64,000 nucleotides of DNA from Pseudomonas sp. 14P_8.1_Bac3 (GCF_025466085.1 NZ_JANLOD010000017.1:62001-126000), one strand, 5' to 3'. Positions 45,789-55,631 are shown, counted from the first letter of the stretch. The notes: generated by a model from the letters alone, not told the origin. A program made the numbers and translations.

Positions 45789-47081
45789 CTATAAAGGCGT
45801 GGTGGAAACGCCCGCCGCAGCGTAGTTCTGGTAACTCGTCATCTGCTTGGCTATCTGCGAAATCTTGCTCGCGTAGTCGGGGTCGGTTGCGTAACCGGCC
45901 TTTTGCAACTCGCGTACAAACTGTTCTGGGTTATCGGCCGACTTCACGACATCTTGATAGCGATTGTTGGTTTGCAGCAACGTCACCAGGTCATGGAAGC
46001 TGTCTTTGTACGAGTCGTAGGAACGGAACTCGGCCGTCTCCTTGACCATCGCGCCATTCCTGAATTCGCTGGTGATCGCCCGCGCCGAATTGCCCTGCCA
46101 ACTGCTGCTGGCCTTGATGCCGAACAGGTTGTGACTGCTGCTGCCATCCTGGGCACGCATGACCGATTTGCCCCAACCGGTTTCCAGGGCGGCCTGGGCC
46201 ACCAGGTAACGTGGATCGACGCCGATACGGTCGGCGGCTTCCTTGGCCATCGGCAGCATGGTGTTGACGAATTCATCGGCGGAACTGAAGGCTTTTTTCG
46301 CCGGGGCCAGGGGGATCTGAGCCATGGCGCGGCCATGAATCTGCAGGCCGGCACCCGACGCTGCTTGCGCATTCGCCAGCCAGTCGCCATTGAACAGAGG
46401 CCCGGCACCGGTCAGCGTCGTCGTGCGCTCTGGCACTGGCGCGCTGTTAACCGACGCGACTGCCGTCGTCGCCGAAGGCACCAGGCCGGCGAGCAAGCGG
46501 TCCGCCAGCTTCGGTGGCAACGCCAGGCGTCGCTGATTGATCAGCGCCATGTCATTGCGATGCGCGCCCTCGCCCGCTGCCTGCGGTGCACGCACCGAGC
46601 GCGACGCCCACAACGGACGCTCGCCGTTCAGACGCGACAACGGACCGCTGATGGCCGTCGTACCGGCGGCAATCGGCGTCTCGACCGCGGCTTTCGCCGC
46701 AGCCTGTTTGGCCGCCGATGCGGCAGCGGCTTCACCCGGCGCCATCGGTTTATTCTTCGACATCTGACGGATCAGCACGTCCGCCAGACCAATGCCGCCG
46801 CCTTCGCGAGACATGGAAACGGCCAACTGCTGGTCGTACATTTCCTGATACTGCTTGGCCTCCGGCGTGTTCAGCGGATTGCCTTCGCCCAGCGTCTCCG
46901 TCGCCTTGCGCATGGACTTGAGCATTTCACCGAGGAACAGCGATTCGAACTCCTGCGCTACCTTGCGTATGTTGCCATCGCTGTTCTTGTCGCCGACCTT
47001 GAGCTGGTTCAGTCGATTCAAGTCCGAGTAGGAACCCGAATCGTTGCTGCTGACACCCAGACCGCCCTTGCGCATATCCAT
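45789..47081 (-). CDS. flgJ: Peptidoglycan hydrolase and rod cap protein FlgJ
   Basis: A 430-residue two-domain protein. Residues about 25-110 are the rod-cap domain (VAQEFESLFLGEMLKSMRKA). About 275-430 is a glucosaminidase-type muramidase, with the catalytic Glu in AQAALETGWGKSVM. A Lys/Ala-rich linker of more than 100 residues separates them. FlgJ opens the peptidoglycan for the rod in the periplasm and is exported by the flagellar apparatus, hence no signal peptide. It lies 11 bases after flgI. Confidence 0.95.
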   Translation of the reverse strand: MDMRKGGLGVSSNDSGSYSDLNRLNQLKVGDKNSDGNIRKVAQEFESLFLGEMLKSMRKATETLGEGNPLNTPEAKQYQEMYDQQLAVSMSREGGGIGLADVLIRQMSKNKPMAPGEAAAASAAKQAAAKAAVETPIAAGTTAISGPLSRLNGERPLWASRSVRAPQAAGEGAHRNDMALINQRRLALPPKLADRLLAGLVPSATTAVASVNSAPVPERTTTLTGAGPLFNGDWLANAQAASGAGLQIHGRAMAQIPLAPAKKAFSSADEFVNTMLPMAKEAADRIGVDPRYLVAQAALETGWGKSVMRAQDGSSSHNLFGIKASSSWQGNSARAITSEFRNGAMVKETAEFRSYDSYKDSFHDLVTLLQTNNRYQDVVKSADNPEQFVRELQKAGYATDPDYASKISQIAKQMTSYQNYAAAGVSTTPL

Positions 47082-47092
47082 GGTCGCCGTCC

Positions 47093-48208
47093 TCAGATCA
47101 CGATCAGGTCGGCTTGCAATGCACCCGCCTGCTTCAGTGCTTCGAGGATCGCCATCAAGTCACCCGGCGCTGCGCCGACCTGGTTCACCGCCCGCACGAT
47201 CTCGTCGAGGGTGGTGCCCGGGCCGAACTTGAACATCGGCTTGGCTTCCTGCTGGGCGTTGACCCGCGAGCGCGGCACGACCGCCGTCTGGCCGTTGGAC
47301 AGAGGGCCGGGCTGGCTGACGATCGGGTCTTCGGTGATGGTCACGGTCAGGCTGCCGTGGGTCACGGCGGCCGGCGACACCTTGACGTTCTGGCCGATCA
47401 CGATGGTGCCGGTGCGGGAGTTGATGATGACTTTCGCCACCGCCTGGCCCGGATCGACTTCGAGGTTTTCGAGGATCGACAGGTAGTCGACCCGCTGACT
47501 CGGATCCAGCGGCGCACTGACGCGAATCGAACCGCCGTCGATGGCCTGGGCGACGCCAGGGCCGAGCATGTCGTTGATCTTGTCGACGATGCGCTTGGCG
47601 GTGGTGAAGTCCGAACGGTTGAGGTTCAGGGTCAGGCTGTTGCCCTGGTTGAAACCGCTCGGCACCGAACGCTCCACCGAGGCACCGCCAGGGATGCGAC
47701 CGGCCGACGGAACGTTGACGGTGATCTTCGAGCCGTCACGACCTTCAGCATCGAAACCGCCGACCACCAGGTTGCCTTGAGCGACCGCATAAACGTTGCC
47801 GTCGATACCCTTGAGCGGCGTCAGCAACAAGGTGCCGCCGCGCAGGCTCTTGGAGTTGCCGATGGACGAAACGGTGATGTCGACCTGCTGACCGGGTTTG
47901 GCGAAGGCCGGCAAGTCGGCACTGATGGACACCGCCGCGACGTTCTTCAATTGCACGTTGCCCGAACCCGGCGGCACCTTGATGCCGAACTGCGAGAGCA
48001 TGTTGTTGAAGGTCTGCAGGGTGAACGGGGTTTGCGTCGTCTGGTCACCGGTGCCGTTAAGCCCGACCACCAGGCCGTAGCCGATCAATTGGTTGGAACG
48101 CACGCCGGAAATACTGGCGATATCCTTCAGCCGCTCGGCTTGAGCGTTGAAGGCCGCGGACAGCAGAAATGCGGCCACCATCAGGCTTTTGAAGTTCAAC
48201 GTGGCCAC
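47093..48208 (-). CDS. flgI: Flagellar P-ring protein FlgI
   Basis: A 371-residue protein with a Sec signal peptide: a short basic start, a hydrophobic core ([12 protein letters not shown]) and cleavage expected after NAQA. The [20 protein letters not shown] motif is strongly conserved in FlgI. About 26 copies form the periplasmic P ring around the rod. The frame begins with GTG directly at the flgH stop; an ATG nine codons later is the alternative and would shorten the signal peptide. Confidence 0.96.
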   Translation of the reverse strand: MATLNFKSLMVAAFLLSAAFNAQAERLKDIASISGVRSNQLIGYGLVVGLNGTGDQTTQTPFTLQTFNNMLSQFGIKVPPGSGNVQLKNVAAVSISADLPAFAKPGQQVDITVSSIGNSKSLRGGTLLLTPLKGIDGNVYAVAQGNLVVGGFDAEGRDGSKITVNVPSAGRIPGGASVERSVPSGFNQGNSLTLNLNRSDFTTAKRIVDKINDMLGPGVAQAIDGGSIRVSAPLDPSQRVDYLSILENLEVDPGQAVAKVIINSRTGTIVIGQNVKVSPAAVTHGSLTVTITEDPIVSQPGPLSNGQTAVVPRSRVNAQQEAKPMFKFGPGTTLDEIVRAVNQVGAAPGDLMAILEALKQAGALQADLIVI

Positions 48209-48904
48209 CTAGAAAGGGAACAGCGGACTGAGGAAGAAACGGTCGAACCAGCCTGGCTGACTCGCATCGGCAAACGAACCGGTGCCCGAGTAGGTGATGC
48301 GTGCGTCGGCAATGCGCGTCGACGACACCGTGTTGTCGGTGGCGATGTCATCGGCCCGGACCAGGCCGGCGATGCGCACCAGCTCATCACCGGTGTTGAG
48401 GGTCATCCACTTCTCGCCGCGCACGGCGATGATGCCGTTGGGCAGCACGTCGGCGACGGTCACGGTGATCGAACCGGTCAGGCTGTTGCCCTGCCCGGCC
48501 TTGCTGTCGCCCTTGGTGGCGCGATCGCCGCTGTATCCGGCATCCAGTGACAGGTCGCCGCTGCCGAGCGGGTTATTGGTGTTCGGCACGGTCCCGAACA
48601 GCGAAGTCAGTCCGATACCGGCCTTGCTGGTCTTGCCCACCTGGGAGTTGGCGTTTTTGCTGGCCTGGGTCTTCTCGTTCAGGGTGATGGTGATGATGTC
48701 ACCGACCCGGAACGCCTTGCGGTCGCTGTACAGGTTCTGCTCGAAACCGGCCTGATAGATCGAGCCGTTGTTCGCGGCAGCCGGCAACGGCGTGCGCGGC
48801 AACACCGGGGCGTAGTAAGGGTCGTTGGGCTTGGGCGTCGGACCGACGCAACCGGCCAGTGCGGCGACCCCACTCAGTGCCAGAACAGATACAAAGCGAT
48901 TCAT
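48209..48904 (-). CDS. flgH: Flagellar L-ring lipoprotein FlgH
   Basis: A 231-residue outer-membrane lipoprotein. The signal peptide ends in a lipobox (LAGC), giving a lipidated Cys near residue 19. The [20 protein letters not shown] segment is conserved in FlgH. It builds the L ring in the outer membrane. The gene abuts flgI without a gap. Confidence 0.96.
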   Translation of the reverse strand: MNRFVSVLALSGVAALAGCVGPTPKPNDPYYAPVLPRTPLPAAANNGSIYQAGFEQNLYSDRKAFRVGDIITITLNEKTQASKNANSQVGKTSKAGIGLTSLFGTVPNTNNPLGSGDLSLDAGYSGDRATKGDSKAGQGNSLTGSITVTVADVLPNGIIAVRGEKWMTLNTGDELVRIAGLVRADDIATDNTVSSTRIADARITYSGTGSFADASQPGWFDRFFLSPLFPF

Positions 48905-48955
48905 GACCCTACCTCACGGTGTTGCAGGCGACCTCATGGTCGCCTCATAGACTGG

Positions 48956-49741
48956 TTACAGATTCTGCGTTACGAACGAGAGCATCTGGTCGGCGGTGGA
49001 GATCACCTTGGAGTTCATCTCGTAGGCGCGCTGGGTGGTGATCATGTTGACCATCTCCTCAACGGTGCTGACGTTGGAAGTTTCCAGGGTGTTCTGCAGC
49101 GTGGTACCGAACCCGGCCAGGCCCGGCGTGCCGACTTGCGGCGCGCCACTGGCGGCGGTTTCCAGGAACAGGTTGTTGCCCACGGCTTGCAGGCCGGCCG
49201 GGTTGATGAAGTCGGCGGTCTGCAGATTGCCGATCACCTGGGAAGCCGGGTTGCCGGCGACGGTGATGGAGACGGTGCCGTCTTTGCCGACGGTGAAGGT
49301 CTGGGCATCGTTCGGAATGACAATCGCCGGTTCCAGGGCGAAGCCGCTGGCGTTGACGATCTGGCCGTTGGAGTCGAGGTGGAAAGTGCCGTCACGGGTG
49401 TAGGACGTGGTGCCGTCCGGTTGCAGAATCTGGAAGAAACCGCGACCGTCGATGGCCATGTCCAGCGGCTGCTCGGTGGTTTGCAGGCTGCCGGCGTTGA
49501 AGTTTTTCTGCGTGCCGACGATGCGCACACCGGTACCCAGTTGCAGACCCGACGGCAGTTCGCTGTCCTGGGTCGACTGGGCGCCTGGCTGGCGCTTGAT
49601 CTGATACAGCAAGTCCTGGAACTCGGCGCGGTCACGTTTGAAACCCGTGGTCGACACGTTTGCCAGGTTGTTGGAAATGGTGGTCAGGTTGGTGTCCTGG
49701 GCGGACAGACCTGTTTTGGCAACCCATAGAGCCGGAAGCAT
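48956..49741 (-). CDS. flgG: Flagellar distal rod protein FlgG
   Basis: A 261-residue rod protein. The N-terminal motif NNLANVSTTGFKRDRAEF and C-terminal VEEMVNMITTQRAYEMNSKVI are the standard FlgG ends. Length matches the family almost exactly. It lies between flgF (45-base gap) and flgH (51-base gap). Confidence 0.97.
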   Translation of the reverse strand: MLPALWVAKTGLSAQDTNLTTISNNLANVSTTGFKRDRAEFQDLLYQIKRQPGAQSTQDSELPSGLQLGTGVRIVGTQKNFNAGSLQTTEQPLDMAIDGRGFFQILQPDGTTSYTRDGTFHLDSNGQIVNASGFALEPAIVIPNDAQTFTVGKDGTVSITVAGNPASQVIGNLQTADFINPAGLQAVGNNLFLETAASGAPQVGTPGLAGFGTTLQNTLETSNVSTVEEMVNMITTQRAYEMNSKVISTADQMLSFVTQNL

Positions 49742-49786
49742 TCGATTCTCCTCGTGCGCCTGTTTTACGGCGCGACGTTCTGGTAA

Positions 49787-50527
49787 TTAGCTGATCTGCA
49801 AGACCCGAGCCATGGCCTGGTCGTCTTCTTTGGCGGTGTTCATCATCTTGATGTGCAATTCGAATTGCTTGGCCAGCGCCAGCACCGAGGTCATCTCTTC
49901 CACGGCATTGACGTTGCTCGACTCGAGAAAACCGGACACCAGCTTGACGTTGGCATCGGCTTGCGCCGGCTGGCCGTCCTTGGTGTGGATCGAACCGTCC
50001 AGGCCTTTGGTCATGTTCTTGAAATCCGGGTTGACCAGCTTGATGCGGTCGACTTCCGCCATGACCCGCGGACCTTCACCCATCGCGCGGATGCTGATAG
50101 TGCCGTCTTCGCCGACTTCGACCTGCTGCTCGGGCGGCACGGAGATCGGACCGCCATTGCCCAGCACCGGCATGCCGTTACCGGCGCGCAATACGCCGAG
50201 GGCATCGATGTTCAGGCTGCCAGTGCGCACATAGCTTTCGCCGCCGTCCGGGTTCTGCACGGCGAGCCAGCCGTTGCCTTGCACCGCGACGTCCAGATCA
50301 CGACCGGTTTCGATCAGCGAACCCGCGGAGAAGTCGGTGGCCGGACGTTCGGACATGGCAAACGCACGCGCCGGAAAGCTGTCGCCGAACACCGGCATCG
50401 ACCGCGCCTGCTCCAGGTCTTTCTGGAAACCGTTGGTGGAGATGTTCGCCAGGTTGTTCGCATGAGCCTTCTGCGCCAGTGCATTCTGGCTGGCGCCGGT
50501 CATTGCCACATAAAGGTACTTGTCCAC
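49787..50527 (-). CDS. flgF: Flagellar proximal rod protein FlgF
   Basis: A 246-residue rod protein. The start is a GTG at 50527 (protein begins MDKYLYVAMTGASQ), supported by a GAGGAAA ribosome site; frame extension to 50713 adds residues foreign to the family. The NNLANISTNGFQKDLEQ motif and the C-terminal NAVEEMTSVLALAKQFELHIKMM segment (in part) are typical. A sigma-54 promoter precedes it, and no flgBCDE genes lie upstream in this window. Confidence 0.95.
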   Translation of the reverse strand: MDKYLYVAMTGASQNALAQKAHANNLANISTNGFQKDLEQARSMPVFGDSFPARAFAMSERPATDFSAGSLIETGRDLDVAVQGNGWLAVQNPDGGESYVRTGSLNIDALGVLRAGNGMPVLGNGGPISVPPEQQVEVGEDGTISIRAMGEGPRVMAEVDRIKLVNPDFKNMTKGLDGSIHTKDGQPAQADANVKLVSGFLESSNVNAVEEMTSVLALAKQFELHIKMMNTAKEDDQAMARVLQIS

Positions 50528-50584
50528 ACTCTTTCCTCTGCATGCCGGACGTTTGCCGCCCACCGCTGTACTGCTGAGCCATAA

Positions 50585-50599
50585 GCAATTAGCAGACCA
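50585..50599 (-). promoter_or_regulatory. Sigma-54 promoter of the flgFGHIJKL operon
   Basis: The minus strand reads TGGTCTG-CTAA-TTGC, keeping GG-N10-GC and the TTGC block but with a weaker -24 region than the other sites. It lies 58 bases before the flgF start codon. Confidence 0.6.
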
Positions 50600-50745
50600 A
50601 CTTTTTTCTGGCGGCGCTAAGCCCGGCAAACAAAGGGTTTGCGGGGGCTTGGCGGGGATGAGGGAATTGTGTCGAAGTCGAAAAACCGGCGGTGTTATGC
50701 CGTTTGGTGGCAATGCCTGACCTGGATGCTGCCCCGCTTACCGCT

Positions 50746-50828
50746 TTCGCGAGCAAGCCCGCTCCCACATTCGTCCGCGTTTCTCCATGTGAAGCACGGT
50801 CAGATGTGGGAGCGGGCTTGCTCGCGAA
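50746..50828. repeat. Inverted REP doublet (REPIN)
   Basis: TTCGCGAGCAAGCCCGCTCC and its inverse, GGGAGCGGGCTTGCTCGCGAA, are separated by about 40 bases. It lies between the phhR stop and the flgF promoter, filling most of the 330-base gap between those genes. Confidence 0.88.
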
Positions 50829-50857
50829 GAGGCCCGCGAAAAACGCCGCAATGCCCC

Positions 50858-52417
50858 CTATGACTCAGCCTTGACGACCTCATACTCACGCAACTTATTG
50901 GCAATGGTGGTGTGCGAAACCCCCAGTCGCTTGCCCAGTTGCCGACTGCTCGGATGCTCCGAATACAAGCGCTCGAGTACCGCTTTCTCGAAGCGCCCGA
51001 CAATCGCATCCAGCCCGCCTTCCAGCGAAAAATCGCCAAGCGGCTGACGCACGCCGTAGTCCGGCAGGCGAATATGCTCGGCCTTGACCGTCCCGCCTTC
51101 GCACAACGAAACCGCCTGGAACAACACGTTTTCCAACTGCCGGACGTTGCCCGGCCAGTGATAGTGACTGAGCCGCTCCATGGCCGCTGGCGCCAGCTTC
51201 GGCAGCGGACAGCCGATCTGCCGACTGGCCTGATCGAGAAAGTGCTCCACCAGCGGCGTCAAACCGTCCAGGCATTCGCGCAAGGGCGGGATGTGCAACG
51301 ACAGCACATTCAAGCGGTGGTACAAATCCTGGCGAAACTCGCCGCGGGCGCACAATTCCGACAGGTCGACCTGCGTCGCGCAGATGACCCGCACGTCCAG
51401 ATACACCTCTTCGTCGCTGCCTACTCGCCGGAAGCAACCGTCCTGCAGGAAGCGCAGCAGTTTCACCTGCAAGCGCGGGCTCATTTCCCCCACGCCGTCG
51501 AGAAACAACGTACCGCCCGCCGTCAGCTCCAGCAGCCCGAGCTTGCCCTCGGCCCGCGCCCCTTCAAACGCCCCAGGGCCGTAGCCGAACAGTTCGGTCT
51601 CGGCCATCGACTCCGGCAGGCCGGCGCAATTGAGCGCCATCAACGGCGACTGTCCTCGCGGACTCGCAAGGTGGCAGGCCCGCGCCAACAACTCTTTACC
51701 CGTGCCGGTTTCGCCTTCTATCAATAGCGGCGCGTCCAGCGGCGCCATGCGCCGCGCCTCCCGCACCACGGCGGCCATCACTTTCGAACTCTGGAAGATG
51801 CTGTCGAAGCCCCGCAGCTCCTGTTTGCGTACGTTATAGATGCGCTCGCCCACCCGATCAGCGCGGTGCAGCGTCAGCACCGCGCCGGCCATGGCCTCGC
51901 TGTCGTCATGTTCCGACTGCAGCGGCGCAATATCGGCGAGAAACACATCACCCTTGACCTTGACCCGCAGCCCGTTGACCCGCGACTTGTTGGCGCGCAC
52001 CAGTTCCGGCAAGTCGAAATCCTCGGCATAACGCGACAACGGTATCCCCGGCACCTCATCGACACGTACGCCGAGCAACTGCGCCGCTGCACGATTGGCC
52101 GCGACAATCGAACCGCCCATGTCGATGGACAACACCGGAAACTCCAGCGCGCCCAACAAGGCGTTGAGTTCCATGTGCCGACGCTCGCTGGGCATCAGCC
52201 CTACACGCTTCACACCGAAAACCCCGGCGATCGACTCGAATTTCGGCCGCAGCGCCTGGAACTGCAGGTTGATCAGGTTCGGGCAATGCAGGTAGATGGC
52301 GTTGCCATGCTCACCACCCACCTCTCCGCGAGCGACGTTGATGCCGTACTCCACCAGCAGGTTGAGAATGTCGCGCAGGATGCCGATGCGGTTTTGACAG
52401 TGGACTTTGATACGCAT
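50858..52417 (-). CDS. phhR: Phenylalanine-responsive transcription regulator PhhR (TyrR family)
   Basis: A 519-residue TyrR-type regulator. An N-terminal ACT domain (MRIKVHCQNRIGILRDIL) is followed by a PAS domain at about 80-180, an AAA+ domain with Walker A GETGTGKE near residue 230, and a C-terminal helix-turn-helix (LGVSHTTIANKLREY). The sigma-54 contact loop GAFTGA is replaced by GAFEGA, as in TyrR proteins that act with sigma-70. PhhR activates the phhABC operon for phenylalanine and tyrosine use; that operon is divergent, 381 bases away. I chose the ATG at 52417 because it starts the ACT domain; upstream sequence is REP repeat. Confidence 0.94.
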   Translation of the reverse strand: MRIKVHCQNRIGILRDILNLLVEYGINVARGEVGGEHGNAIYLHCPNLINLQFQALRPKFESIAGVFGVKRVGLMPSERRHMELNALLGALEFPVLSIDMGGSIVAANRAAAQLLGVRVDEVPGIPLSRYAEDFDLPELVRANKSRVNGLRVKVKGDVFLADIAPLQSEHDDSEAMAGAVLTLHRADRVGERIYNVRKQELRGFDSIFQSSKVMAAVVREARRMAPLDAPLLIEGETGTGKELLARACHLASPRGQSPLMALNCAGLPESMAETELFGYGPGAFEGARAEGKLGLLELTAGGTLFLDGVGEMSPRLQVKLLRFLQDGCFRRVGSDEEVYLDVRVICATQVDLSELCARGEFRQDLYHRLNVLSLHIPPLRECLDGLTPLVEHFLDQASRQIGCPLPKLAPAAMERLSHYHWPGNVRQLENVLFQAVSLCEGGTVKAEHIRLPDYGVRQPLGDFSLEGGLDAIVGRFEKAVLERLYSEHPSSRQLGKRLGVSHTTIANKLREYEVVKAES

Positions 52418-52451
52418 AAAGGGCCCGAAAAAACGGTGAGGAAGGTGCGCA

Positions 52452-52555
52452 CCTGTAGGAGCGAGCTTGCTCGCGATGGACGTTAACGAAAACGCGTTCT
52501 CCCTGATTGAACGCGTTGCCCTCGACTCCATCGCGAGCAAGCTCGCTCCTACAGG
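52452..52555. repeat. Inverted REP doublet (REPIN)
   Basis: CCTGTAGGAGCGAGCTTGCT and its inverse, AGCAAGCTCGCTCCTACAGG, are separated by about 60 bases. It lies in the phhR-phhA divergent region, just upstream of phhR, and could affect phhR transcription. Confidence 0.88.
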
Positions 52556-52658
52556 GGTGATTTTCTGCTTTGACTCTCAGATAGTCGTCAAGATTATGTG
52601 ACACCTGCGAACCATTTCAACCCGGGAAAACTCAATACCTGCGCCTTACAGGCAAATC

Positions 52659-52676
52659 CGTAACGAAAACTTTACG
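52659..52676. promoter_or_regulatory. Candidate PhhR/TyrR operator upstream of phhA
   Basis: CGTAAC-GAAAAC-TTTACG resembles the TyrR box TGTAAA-N6-TTTACA, matching nine of the twelve arm positions. It lies about 125 bases upstream of the phhA start in the divergent intergenic region. No matching sigma-54 element is seen, in line with the missing GAFTGA loop in PhhR. Confidence 0.5.
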
Positions 52677-52798
52677 AAACACCACGAATTTTCCTATGCA
52701 CAACGGTGCCCACCTGCTGCCCCCCCCGCAATCCTTGAGGTATTTCTACGTCCATAGCAGGACATAACAAGAATGAAATCCCCTAGCAGGAGAGCAGC

Positions 52799-53590
52799 AT
52801 GAAGCAGACGCACTACGTGGCTCGCGAGCCCGATGCGCAAGGTTTTATCGACTACCCCGCCGAAGAACACGCGGTGTGGAACACGCTGATCACTCGTCAA
52901 TTGCAAGTGATCGAAGGGCGTGCGTGCCAGGAGTACCTGGACGGTATCGAAAAACTCGGTCTGCCCCACGACCGCATCCCGCAACTCGGCGAGATCAACA
53001 AAGTCCTCGGTGAGACCACCGGCTGGCAAGTGGCCCGGGTGCCTGCCCTGATTCCCTTCCAGACCTTTTTTGAATTGCTGGCCAACAAGCAATTTCCCGT
53101 GGCGACGTTTATTCGTACCCGTGAAGAGCTGGATTACCTGCAAGAGCCGGACATTTTCCACGAGATCTTCGGCCACTGCCCGCTGTTGACCAACCCATGG
53201 TTTGCCGAATTTACCCACACCTACGGCAAACTTGGCCTACAGGCCTCCAAGGAAGAACGCGTGTACCTGGCGCGTCTGTACTGGATGACCATCGAGTTCG
53301 GCCTGGTGGATACGCCGCAGGGTCAGCGCATTTACGGCGGCGGCATTCTCTCCTCACCAAAAGAAACCGTTTACTGCCTGTCGGACGAACCTGAACATCA
53401 GGCGTTCGATCCGCTGGAATGCATGCGCACGCCGTATCGCATCGACATCCTGCAGCCGCTGTACTTTGCCCTGCCGAATCTCAAGCGTCTGTTCGACCTC
53501 GCCCACGAGGACATCATGGGCATGGTCAAGCAAGGCATGCAGATGGGTTTGCACGCACCGAAATTTCCGCCCAAGCCAAAAGCCGCGTGA
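52799..53590 (+). CDS. phhA: Phenylalanine 4-monooxygenase PhhA
   Basis: A 263-residue bacterial phenylalanine hydroxylase. The iron ligands are in DIFHEIFGHCPLL (two His) with the downstream Glu in YWMTIEFGLV, and the pterin-binding region precedes them. It converts phenylalanine to tyrosine using tetrahydrobiopterin-type cofactor. A good AGGAGAGCAGC ribosome site precedes the ATG. It is the first gene of phhABC. Confidence 0.97.
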   Translation: MKQTHYVAREPDAQGFIDYPAEEHAVWNTLITRQLQVIEGRACQEYLDGIEKLGLPHDRIPQLGEINKVLGETTGWQVARVPALIPFQTFFELLANKQFPVATFIRTREELDYLQEPDIFHEIFGHCPLLTNPWFAEFTHTYGKLGLQASKEERVYLARLYWMTIEFGLVDTPQGQRIYGGGILSSPKETVYCLSDEPEHQAFDPLECMRTPYRIDILQPLYFALPNLKRLFDLAHEDIMGMVKQGMQMGLHAPKFPPKPKAA

Positions 53591-53694
53591 TCCGCCGCTT
53601 TTAGAATCAAGTGAGCCTGTCACTCACCCACGCTTTGGTTTAGCGTGGGTGCACTGGCGGCCGATTTTCTACCCTTCGATTTCAGGAACACATC

Positions 53695-54051
53695 ATGTCC
53701 ACATTGAACCAAGCCCACTGCGAAGCCTGCCAAGCCGGCGCCCCACAGGTCAGCGACGAAGAACTGCCGGTCCTGCTCAAGCAGATCCCTGACTGGAATA
53801 TCGAAGTCCGCGATGGCGTCATGCAGCTGGAAAAGGTTTTCCTGTTCAAGAACTTCAAACACGCCCTGGCGTTCACCAACGCCGTCGGTGAAATCTCCGA
53901 AGCTGAAGGTCACCATCCGGGCCTGCTGACCGAATGGGGCAAAGTCACCGTGACCTGGTGGAGCCATTCCATCAAGGGCCTGCACCGCAACGATTTCATC
54001 ATGGCCGCCCGCACTGACGACGTGGCCAAGGACGCCGAGGGCCGCAAGTAA
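53695..54051 (+). CDS. phhB: Pterin-4a-carbinolamine dehydratase PhhB
   Basis: A 118-residue dehydratase that recycles the pterin cofactor of PhhA. The conserved [19 protein letters not shown] segment contains the active-site histidines, followed by [14 protein letters not shown]. Its stop codon overlaps the phhC start by one base (TAATG). Confidence 0.96.
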   Translation: MSTLNQAHCEACQAGAPQVSDEELPVLLKQIPDWNIEVRDGVMQLEKVFLFKNFKHALAFTNAVGEISEAEGHHPGLLTEWGKVTVTWWSHSIKGLHRNDFIMAARTDDVAKDAEGRK

Positions 54052-55244
54052 TGCATTTCGACGCCATCGGTCGAGTACCCGGCGACCCGATCCTGGGCCT
54101 GATGGAGGCCTATGCGCAGGACCCGAACCCGCGCAAATTCGACCTTGGCGTGGGCGTCTACAAAGACGCCTTTGGGCTGACGCCAATCCTTCAGGCCGTG
54201 AAGCTCGCCGAGCAGCGCCTGGTGGATCGTCAGACCACCAAGACCTACATCGGCGGTCATGGCGAGCCGGCGTTCGGTAAAGCCATCAATGAATTGGTGC
54301 TCGGCGCCGATTCTGCGCTGATCGCCGAACAACGGGCCGGCGCCACCCAGACACCGGGCGGCACCGGTGCATTGCGCTTGAGCGCGGACTTCATTGCCCA
54401 GTGCCTGCCGGGACGCGGCGTGTGGCTGAGCAACCCGACCTGGCCGATTCACGAAACCATTTTCGCAGCGGCCGGGATCAAGGTTAATCACTACCCGTAT
54501 GTCGGCAGCGATAACCGTCTCGACGTTGAAGCGATGCTGGCCGCGCTCAGTCTCGCGCCGAAAGGCGATGTGGTATTGCTGCACGCTTGCTGCCACAACC
54601 CGACCGGCTTCGATCTTGCCCATGACGACTGGCGTCGTGTGCTGGACGTGGTGCGTAGTCGGAACCTGGTGCCATTGATCGACTTCGCTTACCAGGGCTT
54701 TGGCGATGGCCTGGAACAGGATGCCTGGTCGACCCGATTGTTCGCGGCTGAACTGCCGGAAGTGCTGATCACCAGTTCCTGCTCGAAGAACTTCGGCCTG
54801 TACCGCGACCGCACCGGCGCGTTGATCGTCTGTGCGAAGAGCGCTGACAAACTGGTGGATATCCGCAGCCAACTGGCGAACATCGCCCGTAACCTGTGGT
54901 CGACGCCGCCTGATCACGGCGCGGCCGTGGTGGCGACCATCCTCGGTGACCCGGCGCTGAAAAGCCTGTGGGCCGACGAGGTGGAAGCCATGCGTTTGCG
55001 TATCGCGCAATTGCGCAGCGGGTTGGTGGAGGCACTGGAGCCCCATGGACTCCGTGAACGTTTTGCGCATATCGGCGAACAGCGCGGGATGTTTTCCTAC
55101 ACCGGGTTAAAACCGGAGCAGGTGCAACAATTGCGGGATCATCACAGTGTTTACATGGTCGGCACCGGCCGGGCGAACGTGGCAGGGATTGATGCGACAC
55201 GCCTGGATCTGCTGGCCGAGGCGATCGCCGACGTCTGCAAATAA
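54051..55244 (+). CDS. phhC: Aromatic amino acid aminotransferase PhhC
   Basis: A 397-residue class I aminotransferase of the aspartate/tyrosine type. The PLP lysine is in SSCSKNFGLYRDRTG near residue 245; LHACCHNPTGFD and the C-terminal MFSYTGL are typical. It transaminates tyrosine to 4-hydroxyphenylpyruvate, the next step after PhhA. It is translationally coupled to phhB and is the last gene of the operon, followed by a short REP element. Confidence 0.95.
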   Translation: MHFDAIGRVPGDPILGLMEAYAQDPNPRKFDLGVGVYKDAFGLTPILQAVKLAEQRLVDRQTTKTYIGGHGEPAFGKAINELVLGADSALIAEQRAGATQTPGGTGALRLSADFIAQCLPGRGVWLSNPTWPIHETIFAAAGIKVNHYPYVGSDNRLDVEAMLAALSLAPKGDVVLLHACCHNPTGFDLAHDDWRRVLDVVRSRNLVPLIDFAYQGFGDGLEQDAWSTRLFAAELPEVLITSSCSKNFGLYRDRTGALIVCAKSADKLVDIRSQLANIARNLWSTPPDHGAAVVATILGDPALKSLWADEVEAMRLRIAQLRSGLVEALEPHGLRERFAHIGEQRGMFSYTGLKPEQVQQLRDHHSVYMVGTGRANVAGIDATRLDLLAEAIADVCK

Positions 55245-55271
55245 CCTGTAGGAGCGAGCATGCTCCTACAG
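55245..55271. repeat. Single short REP palindrome
   Basis: CCTGTAGGAGCGAGC meets GCTCCTACAG almost directly, giving a compact palindrome. It looks like a REP doublet collapsed by loss of its middle. It lies one base after the phhC stop and may act as the 3' end of the operon transcript. Confidence 0.7.
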
Positions 55272-55423
55272 TTGGCCGGTATCCACCTGTCTAGACAAGC
55301 CCATCCGTCGAAACAAATGGATATAAAAGTCTATTTGTCATTTCCCCTGCTGTATCCTGCCCAGGCTTTGTAAAAGCGCGGATCTACCAGATCTATCAAC
55401 AGACTTTGCGAGGAGCGCGAACC

Positions 55424-55555
55424 ATGCACGAGATCCCTAATCTCCCCTTCCCAAGCCTGCACGAAACTGAGCAGACACCCCCGCAACAAGCCGGCGCCCA
55501 ACAGCCCGAGCCGAAAGAAGCCGCTGACAGTCGCAAGGCCGAGAGCGAAGACTGA
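55424..55555 (+). CDS. Small acidic hypothetical protein (43 residues)
   Basis: A 43-residue open frame starting MHEIPNLPFPSLHETEQT, rich in Pro, Glu, Gln and Ala and probably disordered. It has a good GAGGAGCG ribosome site seven bases upstream. I recognise no family. The clear ribosome site and position directly before the next small gene support it as real. Confidence 0.6.
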   Translation: MHEIPNLPFPSLHETEQTPPQQAGAQQPEPKEAADSRKAESED

Positions 55556-55631
55556 AACACCCGCAATGCCAGACCGTGTGGAAAGCGCTAACATGCGCTT
55601 TCCACACCGCCTGAACCGCGAGCCTCCGAGC

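Noticed and set aside
52700..52740. Possible sigma-54 promoter before phhA around a GGTGCCC stretch
   Set aside because: The spacing between GG and GC is not ten bases in any register.
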